Of a stretch of DNA of 5,107 bases, positions 1 through 5,107 are shown piece by piece (position 1 is the stretch's first letter; the number at the start of each line of letters is the position of its first letter). This stretch comes from Halobacteriales archaeon. Its GTDB lineage: Archaea; Thermoplasmatota; SW-10-69-26; JACQPN01; JAIVGT01. Under the pieces are notes generated by a model, which saw nothing but the letters and a program-made list of their open reading frames with translations, ran no database searches and was not told the DNA's origin. The stretch covers positions 1 through 5,107 of the forward strand of contig JAIVGT010000322.1 in assembly GCA_020201485.1 (NCBI GenBank). The letters are read 5' to 3'. Made by a program: the position numbers and the translations under genes.

Positions 1-1
1 A

Positions 2-583
2 TGCCGCGCCATCCCCGTGCCCGAGGGCAGCGTCGTCGCCGAGGGCGGCCTGGTCGCGCTGCGCAATGTCACGCTCAACGCGCTCGGCCCGGACGGCGAT
101 TCCGCGGCGTTCTTCTTCGACCACGGCGCGCCGAACGGGCAGTACCTGCGGTGGTTCGACGGCGCGAACCGCTTCGAGCTGTCGCGCGACCTCGACGCGC
201 TCGGCAACGTCACGGCGCGGCACCACGTGGGCACGGTCACCGCGGTCGTCGCCTCGGGCAACGTGACGGGCGTCGTGCTCCTCGCGACGGCGGCGACGGA
301 GGGCAACGAGGCCACGGTGTTCCTGCGGGGCTCGGCGCACCTCGTCAGCGGCACGGCGACCGTGAGCTTCCCGCCCGTGTTCCGCGCCCTCATCGGCTCC
401 GGCCCCATCACCGCCCAGGTCACGCCCACGAGCCGGGGCTCGCCGCTCTTCGTGAGCGAGAAAGCGCCGGACCACATCACCGTCGAGGCCCTGCTCCAGG
501 CCCCGGCGGACCAGACCTTCGACTACTTCGTGCAGGCGACGCGCGGGGCATCGGAGGATTTCCAGCCCGTCCTGGCCGGCTGA
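2..583 (+). CDS. C-terminal part of a tail-fibre/adhesin-like surface protein (5' end outside window)
   Basis: The frame is open from the window edge to the TGA at 581-583, giving at least 193 residues. A GTG at 17-19 could start it, but the frame continues upstream without a stop, so I treat it as a gene cut by the edge. The first third has a pattern seen before the shaft end of fibre-like surface proteins: GQYLRWFDGANRFELSRDL (codons 46-64), then a 'GNVT' stretch. The last ~100 residues resemble the C-terminal beta domain of such proteins: FLRGSAHLVSGTATVSFP, then a 'QVTP' strand, then FDYFVQATRG and a FQPV ending. This match is from memory, not an alignment. There are three NVT sequons, a possible sign of glycosylation. 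No cysteine is present apart from the edge codon. The N-terminal signal and repeat region must lie upstream. It is probably exported and structural, not an enzyme. The next gene on the same strand begins 53 nt later. Confidence 0.72.
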   Translation, partial: CRAIPVPEGSVVAEGGLVALRNVTLNALGPDGDSAAFFFDHGAPNGQYLRWFDGANRFELSRDLDALGNVTARHHVGTVTAVVASGNVTGVVLLATAATEGNEATVFLRGSAHLVSGTATVSFPPVFRALIGSGPITAQVTPTSRGSPLFVSEKAPDHITVEALLQAPADQTFDYFVQATRGASEDFQPVLAG

Positions 584-636
584 CGCGCCCACGCTGCACC
601 GAGAACCGTCTTGAGGGGGCGCGCCGTGGGCGGGCC

Positions 637-1266
637 ATGATGCGCGCGGGCTTGCTGGTCTTGCTGGTCACGACGATGAGCTTCGGCGCGGGCGCGGCGC
701 AGCCGCACGGCCCGCTGGCGCAGCTCGAAGCCCAGCTTGCTCCCCTGGGCGACTGGTCCGGCCTCGGCTCCACGGCGCTCGCGCGGAGCGCGTCGGTCCA
801 CCTGCTGCCCGGCCAGGCGGTCGAGGCGCGGCTCGACGGCGCGGGCGTGCTCACGGTGCGCGCGCTGCCCGGCTTCCCCATCCCCGGCCAGAACCAGGAC
901 GCGACCGGCTGCCTCGAGCTCCCGGCCGCCTCTGCGCAGTGGGAGCCCAGCCCGCCGCCGCTCGACCAGGACCTGTGCGTGGACCAGTTCCACGACGGCG
1001 GCGTGAGCGCCGCCTACCTCGCCTGCGCCGGCGCGCTCCCCACCTTCGGCTGCGCGCACGTCGGCTACGACGCGGTGCTGGACGACTACTTCGGGCTGCT
1101 CTGCGGCTACCCGGAGGGCGTGGGCGCGTTCGGCATCCGCGACCCGGCCGATGGCTACGACGTGCAGTGCAGCAGCTTCGGCCCGGGCCTGGGCACGCTC
1201 CAGTCCTGGCACGTGACGCTGTCCCAGAACACCGTCGGCCTCACCTACGGCGAGCTCGACCCTTAG
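637..1266 (+). CDS. Secreted six-cysteine protein of unknown function
   Basis: This encodes 209 residues. The N-terminus has one Arg (R3), then the hydrophobic run AGLLVLLVTTM, then small residues AGAAQ, a standard signal peptide with likely cleavage after A20 or A21. The mature part holds six cysteines (C92, C114, C130, C139, C156, C178), an even number that suggests disulfides outside the cell. It is rich in Gly, Asp and aromatic residues and has no transmembrane segment after the signal. I recognise no family, and no catalytic motif stands out. ATG 637 is followed at once by a second ATG at 640, so either may be used. The G-run at 615-619 is 17 nt upstream and too far to be a good Shine-Dalgarno. 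In-frame codons before 637 read as Arg-rich shadow sequence. The last 26 nt overlap the tail of the opposing gene. It may be co-transcribed with the surface protein upstream. Confidence 0.75.
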   Translation: MMRAGLLVLLVTTMSFGAGAAQPHGPLAQLEAQLAPLGDWSGLGSTALARSASVHLLPGQAVEARLDGAGVLTVRALPGFPIPGQNQDATGCLELPAASAQWEPSPPPLDQDLCVDQFHDGGVSAAYLACAGALPTFGCAHVGYDAVLDDYFGLLCGYPEGVGAFGIRDPADGYDVQCSSFGPGLGTLQSWHVTLSQNTVGLTYGELDP

Positions 1267-1774
1267 GCGCGGCCTCGGCGGGCGGGAGGTCGGCCTTGCG
1301 CGGCTTCAGCGCGGGCGCGGCCGCGTCGTCCTCCGGCTCGCCCGTGTCCTCGCGCAGGCGCTCCAGCGTGTCCTCGAGGATGCCGATGAGGCGCTTGCGG
1401 TCGCTCGGCGCGCGGGGCAGCTCCGTGCTCCACTGCGGCGAGGCCGCGCGCTTGTGCGCGAGCTTGTACTTCGCGCCTTCGAGGAACGTGTCGTAGGTGT
1501 TGGCGTCCAGCTTCTTCACGAACTGGTGCGCCAGGATGTACCAATGGTACTCCGTGCCCACGGGCGCGCCGCTGCCCTCCGGGGCGTGGCCCTTGCGCCG
1601 CTTCGCGCTCGTGTACATGATCTCCCAGCGGTCGGGCGCGACCTTGCGCTCCTTCCACAGCCCGTCGTTGTAAAGCCAGGTGTGCGTGCCTCCGACGCGC
1701 ATGCCCGTGTACTTCTTGCCCTCGAACTCCTTGAGCTTGTTGTAGCTCGCTGCGACGTCCTTCTTGGCCGGCAT
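1241..1774 (-). CDS. Conserved-looking basic cytoplasmic protein, unknown function
   Basis: This encodes 177 residues starting MPAKKDVAASYNKLKEFEGK. There is no signal peptide or membrane segment. Residues ~10-105 look like a compact folded domain rich in Trp, Tyr and His, with the striking segments GGTHTWLYNDGLWKER (28-43), DRWEIMYTSAKRRKGHAPEG (48-67) and GTEYHWYILAHQF (73-85). Residues 114-146 are charged and probably helical (RKRLIGILEDTLERLRED). The last ~30 residues are an Ala/Pro/Lys/Arg tail ending GRARRR, likely disordered. I do not recognise the family. The high Lys and Arg content and basic tail would suit nucleic-acid binding, but that is only a guess. ATG 1774 gives a natural start, and no Shine-Dalgarno precedes it (upstream reads GAGTCCTCGGC), so translation may be leaderless or coupled. 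It lies 67 nt downstream of the Asp-box lipoprotein gene on the same strand. Natural amino-acid use in this frame distinguishes it from the Arg-rich overlapping frames. Confidence 0.85.
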   Translation of the reverse strand: MPAKKDVAASYNKLKEFEGKKYTGMRVGGTHTWLYNDGLWKERKVAPDRWEIMYTSAKRRKGHAPEGSGAPVGTEYHWYILAHQFVKKLDANTYDTFLEGAKYKLAHKRAASPQWSTELPRAPSDRKRLIGILEDTLERLREDTGEPEDDAAAPALKPRKADLPPAEAAPKGRARRR

Positions 1775-1841
1775 GCCGAGGACTCGGCCAGCGCGCGCAT
1801 GGCGATTGCGCGAGCCTTGTGCGCGGCCGGGTGCGCGCTCG

Positions 1842-3656
1842 TCACGCCCACGGCGCCTTGCCCGCGAACAGCCGCGGCCCCTCGTCCTGCACGCCGACGA
1901 TGCCCTGGTGCAGCCGCGAATCCGCGGGCGTCTCGCACACCTGGGGGCAGCCGTCGGCGTACACGACCACGACGCGGCCGTCGGGCTGGAGCTGGATGTC
2001 CACGAAGTCGAGGAGGTTGCGGCACGGGTTGCCCCCGCCCCACATCCAGATGCAGCCGCGCTGCACCGGGTCGTCGGGCGGATTCACCATGCCGGTCTGC
2101 ACGGTGGGGCTGCCTGCGGCGTCGCTCACGTACGCGACGTAGGTGTTCCACAGCGCCCAGCCGTCGGCGATGCTCGCCGTCTTGCCCGTGTCGGGCGTTC
2201 CCTGGTACACGATGGCGAGCTTGCCCTCGTCGCCCGCGACCGCGTCCACGTGCGCGAACGCGCCGAGCTGGGGCAGGGAGACCTTCACCGGCTTCGCCCA
2301 CGTGTCGCCGTGGTCCTTGCTCGCGGCGAACTTCACGCCCTCGCCGTCGAGCCACGCCACGTAGACGTTGCCCTTCATGTCCACGGCCAGGCCCGGGTCG
2401 AGGCTCTCGCTGCAGTTCAGCGGGCCTTCCCCGGCCTGGACGACCTTCCAGCCCTGGCCCATGTCGTGGCTCACCGCGACCGCGATGGAGCCGTGGTCCT
2501 GGCACATGTTGAGCGGGATGTACACGTTCCCGGCGCGGTCGGCCTCGATGGGGCCGGTGTTGCCGGGCTGGGTCCCATCCGTCAGGCCGGTCACGGGGCC
2601 CTGCGTGAAGGTCAGGCCACCGTCGATGCTGCGCGCGACGAAGACCGGCGCGCCCTCGTCCCCGGCCGGGGCGAGCGGGAAGTACGCGTACGAGTAGTAG
2701 AGGATGGGCAACGGGGCGCCGGGCACGAGGCTCGGCCCGGTCGCCATCTTCTGGTGGTCCTGGTTGGGCAGGCCGACGGCGCGGTTGTGCAGCCACGTCT
2801 GGCCGGCGTCGAGCGTCCAGCTCAGCCCGGCCAGGCCGTTCGGGTCCAGGAGGTGGGAGATGTACACCGTGTTCGTCCACGGGTCGGCGCGCAGCATCGG
2901 GTCGTGCGTGCCCTCGTAGTACTCCCACGCCGGGCTCACGTCCTGCCACGTCGCGCCCCGGTCCGCGCTGCGGAGGGTCTGCGCGCCGAACTGGCCGAAG
3001 ATGCTGCCGTCCCTGAGCACGCCGACGTTGGGCTCCGCACGGCGCGGGGCGAGGTTCAGGGCGCTGTCGTTGTACTTCGTGTCCACGGCGCGGAACGTGA
3101 TGCTCCGGTCCACGCCGGCGAGCGGGTCGCCGTGGCGCTCGTGCGCCATCGGGTGCAGGGCGAGGCGCACCTCGTACGCCTTCCCGCCCTCGGCTCCGGT
3201 CTGCTGCACCTGCAGGGTCCACGGCTTCGGGCTCGTGGCGTTCGCGGGCACGGGCGTCGTGCACGTGCCGGGCAGGCCGCTCGGGCCTTCCCAGACGCGC
3301 GCGGCGAAGCACTGCACGCGGCCGGAATCGTCGAGGAGCGTCGCGCTCACCAAGCTGCGGTTGCCCTCGACCTGCACGTCGAGGCCGACGAAGCCAACGC
3401 GGCGGTCCACCTGGAGGGTGGACTTCACGAGCTGCGGCAGGACCTCGGCGGGCGTGAGGCCCAACGGGTCCATGCTGCCCTGGACCGCTCTCGTCGTGCC
3501 GTTCCAGAGGAACTCGCGCACGCCGCTGGGCAGGTCGAGGACGCGCGCGCCCTCCGCGGTCAGGTCGGCGAAGGGGACCTGCGTCAAGCCGGCGGGTTGG
3601 CCGATGCAGCCGGCGAGGAGCGGGAGCAGCAGGGCCAGGGCGGGCAGGGCGCGCAT
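1842..3656 (-). CDS. Asp-box (BNR repeat) beta-propeller lipoprotein, sialidase-like
   Basis: This encodes 604 residues. It opens with a lipoprotein signal: MRALP, a Leu/Ala core, and lipobox L14-A15-G16-C17, so C17 should be lipid-anchored at the outer face of the membrane. Residues ~25-195 form an N-terminal domain, probably beta-sandwich. Five Asp-boxes (S/T-x-D-x-G-x-T/G-W/F) follow at 230-237, 281-288, 343-350, 396-403 and 446-453. Their 50-62 residue spacing fits a sialidase/BNR-type beta-propeller. Outside the signal there are eight cysteines (116, 132, 385, 415, 535, 545, 570, 574), falling into close pairs that suggest disulfides. Five sequons (N52, N99, N139, N196, N414) suggest glycosylation. 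Asp-boxes mark the fold, not the chemistry. I find no clear FRIP motif or arginine triad, so sialidase activity should not be assumed; glycan binding or a scaffold role is as likely. ATG 3656 is the only possible start: TAG lies nine codons upstream with no start codon between. No Shine-Dalgarno is seen. Confidence 0.9.
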   Translation of the reverse strand: MRALPALALLLPLLAGCIGQPAGLTQVPFADLTAEGARVLDLPSGVREFLWNGTTRAVQGSMDPLGLTPAEVLPQLVKSTLQVDRRVGFVGLDVQVEGNRSLVSATLLDDSGRVQCFAARVWEGPSGLPGTCTTPVPANATSPKPWTLQVQQTGAEGGKAYEVRLALHPMAHERHGDPLAGVDRSITFRAVDTKYNDSALNLAPRRAEPNVGVLRDGSIFGQFGAQTLRSADRGATWQDVSPAWEYYEGTHDPMLRADPWTNTVYISHLLDPNGLAGLSWTLDAGQTWLHNRAVGLPNQDHQKMATGPSLVPGAPLPILYYSYAYFPLAPAGDEGAPVFVARSIDGGLTFTQGPVTGLTDGTQPGNTGPIEADRAGNVYIPLNMCQDHGSIAVAVSHDMGQGWKVVQAGEGPLNCSESLDPGLAVDMKGNVYVAWLDGEGVKFAASKDHGDTWAKPVKVSLPQLGAFAHVDAVAGDEGKLAIVYQGTPDTGKTASIADGWALWNTYVAYVSDAAGSPTVQTGMVNPPDDPVQRGCIWMWGGGNPCRNLLDFVDIQLQPDGRVVVVYADGCPQVCETPADSRLHQGIVGVQDEGPRLFAGKAPWA

Positions 3657-3657
3657 G
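3654..3657. other. Overlapping divergent start codons (CATG)
   Basis: The four bases CATG contain both the start codon of the minus-strand lipoprotein (CAT at 3654-3656) and the ATG of the plus-strand msrA remnant (3655-3657). There is no intergenic space, so any promoter of either gene must lie inside the other. I see no AT-rich promoter-like element within 50 nt on either side. This is also where MsrA homology stops, which makes it the likely position of a rearrangement or assembly join. Confidence 0.75.
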
Positions 3658-4119
3658 GGCGTGCAGTGCGTGGTGAGCGGCTACGCCTGCGGGCGCGCGA
3701 AGGACCCGACCTACGAGCAGGTGTGCAGCGGGAGCACGGGGCATGCGGAGGTCGTGCAGGTCCGCTTCGACCCGGCGGTCATCAGCTACCGCCAGCTCCT
3801 CGAGGTGTTCTTCACCATCCACGACCCGACGACGCCCGACCAGCAGGGCGCGGACCGGGGCACGCAGTACCGGAGCATCGTCCTCTGGCACGACGCGGCG
3901 CAGCGCGGGGCGGCGGAGGAGGCGATGCGCGAGGTCGAGGCGAAGGGCGTGTGGGACGCGCCGCTCGTCACGCAGCTCCAGCCCTTCGAAGGCTTCTGGG
4001 CGGCCGAGGAGCACCATCAGCACTACTTCCGACGGAACCCTTGGCAGCCGTACTGCGCCGTGGTGGTCCGGCCGAAGGTGGCGAAGTTCCGCAAGGAATG
4101 GGCCGGCTTGCTGCGGTGA
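3655..4119 (+). pseudogene. msrA: Peptide methionine sulfoxide reductase A lacking its catalytic N-terminus
   Basis: From residue 2 the 154-residue product follows MsrA closely: SGYACGRAKDPTYEQVCSG (8-26), TGHAEVV (28-34), an HDPTT block (56-60), DRGTQYRS (67-74), AEEHHQHYF (117-125) and a PYC...PKVAKFRK ending. E32, D67 and Y72 match the substrate-pocket Glu, Asp and Tyr of the E. coli enzyme. MsrA reduces methionine-S-sulfoxide using a Cys in GCF-W-G/C near the N-terminus. That block, about 20-25 residues, is missing: the homology begins at the 'GV' before SGY. Upstream codons in this frame read SGSSRARAGRAR, antisense to the lipoprotein signal peptide, and no other plus frame there encodes GCFW. 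Cysteines remain at 5, 12, 24 and 134, none in the nucleophile position; C12 replaces the second-last Gly of the usual GYAGG. No ribosome site precedes ATG 3655. It is either a 5'-deleted, probably inactive gene or an assembly junction. The family call itself is very safe. Confidence 0.88.
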
Positions 4120-4140
4120 GGACAAGGGCCGGAGGGCCGC

Positions 4141-4158
4141 TCGCCCGGTTCGCCCGGA
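4141..4158 (+). repeat. Two tandem copies of a 9-nt unit, TCGCCCGGT/TCGCCCGGA
   Basis: Two adjacent 9-nt units differ only in the last base. They sit in the 62-nt gap between msrA and the response regulator gene, just ahead of the regulator's ribosome-binding site. The copy number is minimal and the sequence is GC-rich, so chance is a fair explanation. It could also be a small protein-binding site in the leader. Confidence 0.3.
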
Positions 4159-4169
4159 GGCGCTGCATC

Positions 4170-4174
4170 GGAGG
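4170..4174 (+). promoter_or_regulatory. Shine-Dalgarno sequence GGAGG for the response regulator
   Basis: A consensus GGAGG lies 7 nt before ATG 4182, ideal spacing, and decides that start over the internal ATG at 4221. A second GGAGG at 4156-4160 is too far from 4182 to serve it. This is the only clear ribosome-binding site in the window. Confidence 0.7.
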
Positions 4175-4181
4175 ATACCTC

Positions 4182-4634
4182 ATGCGGAACGGCCTTTTCC
4201 AGCGCGCCGAGGCCCATCCGATGCGCTTCCTCGTCGTGGACGACGACCGCACCAGCCGGCGCTTGCTCTCCGTCGCGCTCCGCCAGGTCGAGCCCGCGGC
4301 CGAGGTGGACGAGGCCAGCTCCCTGGACGAGGCCCTCGCCAGCTTCGAGCACGCCCCGCCGGAGGTCGTGTTCCTCGACATGATGCTCGACCTCACGCAC
4401 GGCGGCCAGCCGGGCGGCTCGACCGGGCTCGTTGCCCTCAGCCTCATGCGCGACCTGCGCCCGGACGCGCGCGTCGTGCTCGTCACCTCCCTGCCCCGCG
4501 ACGACCCGGACGTGCTCGACGCGCTCCAGCTCGGCGCCATGGAGCACCTGGAGAAGCCGTACGGCGTCCCGGCGGTGCGAGCGGCGCTCCAATCGGTCCG
4601 CGCCCGCAGCATGGCGGGGAAGGCCGCGCCCTGA
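4182..4634 (+). CDS. Single-domain response regulator (CheY-like receiver)
   Basis: This encodes 150 residues that are one receiver domain with no output domain. Key sites are visible: the acidic pocket LVVDDD (17-22), phosphoacceptor D66 in VVFLDMML, the switch Thr T102 in VLVTS, and K125-P126 in HLEKPY. A histidine kinase would phosphorylate D66; the stand-alone receiver would then act by binding a partner protein. An unusual feature is the loop after D66. It reads LDLTHGGQPGGSTG, about ten residues longer than the usual 'MMPGMDG', and it carries no Pro right after the phosphosite. The start at 4182 is supported by a perfectly placed GGAGG and adds 13 residues (MRNGLFQRAEAHP) before the domain. 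ATG 4221 (MRFLVVDDD) also has a GAGG 8 nt upstream and is the usual domain start, so it remains an alternative. No kinase gene is in the window. The gene ends 3 nt from the opposing four-cysteine gene. Confidence 0.92.
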   Translation: MRNGLFQRAEAHPMRFLVVDDDRTSRRLLSVALRQVEPAAEVDEASSLDEALASFEHAPPEVVFLDMMLDLTHGGQPGGSTGLVALSLMRDLRPDARVVLVTSLPRDDPDVLDALQLGAMEHLEKPYGVPAVRAALQSVRARSMAGKAAP

Positions 4635-4637
4635 GCG

Positions 4638-4877
4638 CTACTCCTCGGCCTGCATCGCCTTCGCCTGCATGGCGTCGATCTGCTTCTGCGAGACCTCCTC
4701 GAACACGTTGCACCAGTCCCGCCCGCTGACGATGAGGTTGAACTTGAGCAGCTCGGGGTGCACGCATCGGCCGTTCGTCAGGATGTCCGCGTTGATGGGG
4801 TCGGCGGGTCGGAACCACTTGCACGCCAGGCAGTTCTCCGATTGCCACGTCACGCGCTTCCACAGCGTGTCGGCCAT
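4638..4877 (-). CDS. Small four-cysteine protein, possible Fe-S or zinc binder
   Basis: This encodes 79 residues starting MADTLWKRVTW. Four cysteines are laid out as C16-x2-C19-x18-C38-x17-C56, within NCLACKWFRP, NGRCVHPELL and SGRDWCNVFEE. A CxxC, a 'G-x-C' and a late 'W-C' echo the cysteine pattern of small HiPIP-like [4Fe-4S] proteins, though a structural zinc site would use the same ligands. The residues after C56 are helical and end QKQIDAMQAKAMQAEE. There is no signal peptide or membrane segment, so it is cytoplasmic. I do not recognise a named family. ATG 4877 was chosen because the conserved-looking part begins soon after it. The frame can be extended to a GTG at 5072, but the extra 65 residues look like non-coding translation. 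No Shine-Dalgarno is seen. It converges on the response regulator with 3 nt between stop codons. Confidence 0.8.
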   Translation of the reverse strand: MADTLWKRVTWQSENCLACKWFRPADPINADILTNGRCVHPELLKFNLIVSGRDWCNVFEEVSQKQIDAMQAKAMQAEE

Positions 4878-5058
4878 GGCCCGGGACGCGCACCATCCGG
4901 GAAATCCATGATGGTCGCATCGTGCGGTGTGCTTGCTCGCCGCGTCTTGCCGCGGAACGACGCGAAACCCCGGCCAAGCGTGCAGCCGCGCGGCCTCCGC
5001 GCGCGCGGACAGCGAGGCTGGCTCCGGATTTTTGGGCAGGCGCTCCTTTCGCTCATCG
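4878..5058. other. Intergenic region between divergent genes
   Basis: This stretch of about 180 nt has no convincing gene. It lies upstream of the four-cysteine gene (minus strand) and of the possible edge gene (plus strand), so promoters for both would be here. It holds a weak inverted repeat, ACCATC at 4892-4897 and GATGGT at 4910-4915 with a 12-nt loop, 15-38 nt ahead of the four-cysteine start. It also holds a short AT-rich tract, GGATTTTTGGG, at 5026-5036. Neither is strong enough to name. Confidence 0.4.
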
Positions 5059-5107
5059 TTGCGGACCCACACCCTCGTGGCGCTGTTCGCGGGCGCGAGC
5101 GCGGCGC
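5059..5107 (+). CDS. Possible start of a secreted protein (cut by window end)
   Basis: From a TTG at 5059 the frame reads (M)RTHTLVALFAGASAA to the edge, which has the shape of a signal peptide: one Arg, a short hydrophobic core, then small residues. No Shine-Dalgarno is present. An AT-rich tract sits about 30 nt upstream of the TTG, where an archaeal promoter for a leaderless message would lie. The frame is open further upstream too, including another TTG at 5032. Only 16 codons are visible, so this is tentative. Confidence 0.3.
   Translation, partial: MRTHTLVALFAGASAA

Noticed and set aside
618..625. GGCGCGCC palindrome before the six-cysteine gene
   Set aside because: Short GC palindromes are very common at this base composition, and no second copy or context supports a function.
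1..636. An upstream in-frame extension of the six-cysteine gene to position 1
   Set aside because: The translation before residue M at 637 is Arg-rich and overlaps the fibre-like gene in another frame, and the signal peptide fixes the start near 637-640.
1516..4125. An 869-codon open frame on the minus strand
   Set aside because: It overlaps the Asp-box lipoprotein in another frame, has Arg/Pro/Ala-rich composition and shows no domain. The lipoprotein frame has a signal peptide and five Asp-boxes.
4141..4160. GGTTCGCCC resembling a tRNA T-loop
   Set aside because: No acceptor stem, anticodon arm or CCA-proximal pairing can be built around it.
1764..4634. A 956-codon open frame on the plus strand across the lipoprotein gene into the response regulator
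   Set aside because: The part before 4182 is antisense to the lipoprotein and is full of Arg, Val, His, Ala and Asp, typical of a shadow frame in GC-rich DNA. Only the last 150 codons are a real gene.
4892..4915. ACCATC/GATGGT inverted repeat as an operator
   Set aside because: Six-base arms with a 12-nt spacer are expected by chance; the symmetry does not extend further.
4878..5072. An N-terminal extension of the four-cysteine protein to a GTG at 5072
   Set aside because: The added 65 residues look like non-coding translation and the ATG at 4877 sits just before the patterned region.

Overview
This is a short, very GC-rich window (well over 60% G+C by eye, not counted). It holds six genes I would defend, plus the possible first codons of a seventh at the right edge. 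The best guess for the host is a high-GC archaeon, perhaps a Thermoplasmatota-type lineage known from metagenomes. The reasons are a lipoprotein with an LLAGC lipobox and five N-glycosylation sequons, other secreted beta-rich proteins, and mostly missing Shine-Dalgarno sequences, which fits leaderless translation. A high-GC bacterium cannot be excluded. Nothing here is a taxonomic marker.

Left part (2-1266, plus strand). The C-terminal part of a tail-fibre-like or adhesin-like surface protein runs in from outside the window. It is followed 53 nt later by a small secreted protein with six cysteines and no recognised family.

Middle (1241-3656, minus strand). Read in the direction of transcription, a 604-residue lipoprotein with five Asp-box (BNR) repeats comes first. 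A 177-residue soluble basic protein of unknown function follows 67 nt downstream. The tail of the second gene overlaps the tail of the six-cysteine gene by 26 nt.

Right part (3655-4634, plus strand). A gene that is clearly methionine sulfoxide reductase A from residue 2 onward starts exactly at the lipoprotein gene's start codon: the two divergent ATGs share bases in the tetranucleotide CATG at 3654-3657. The MsrA lacks the N-terminal block that carries the catalytic GCFWG/C motif, so it looks like a 5'-deleted remnant or an assembly junction. A single-domain response regulator follows, with the only strong Shine-Dalgarno sequence of the window.

Right end (4638-5107). A 79-residue four-cysteine protein on the minus strand meets the regulator tail to tail with 3 nt between them. 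About 180 nt without a convincing gene follow, then a possible signal-peptide start that runs off the window.

The genes do not form one pathway. The secreted and surface proteins (four counting the edge fragment) suggest a cell-envelope theme. MsrA, the receiver protein and the four-cysteine protein are small cytoplasmic proteins with redox or signalling character. I see no CRISPR array, tRNA, rRNA, transposase or convincing terminator. The most notable signal is the headless msrA with overlapping divergent start codons. I do not see a clear multi-gene new system.
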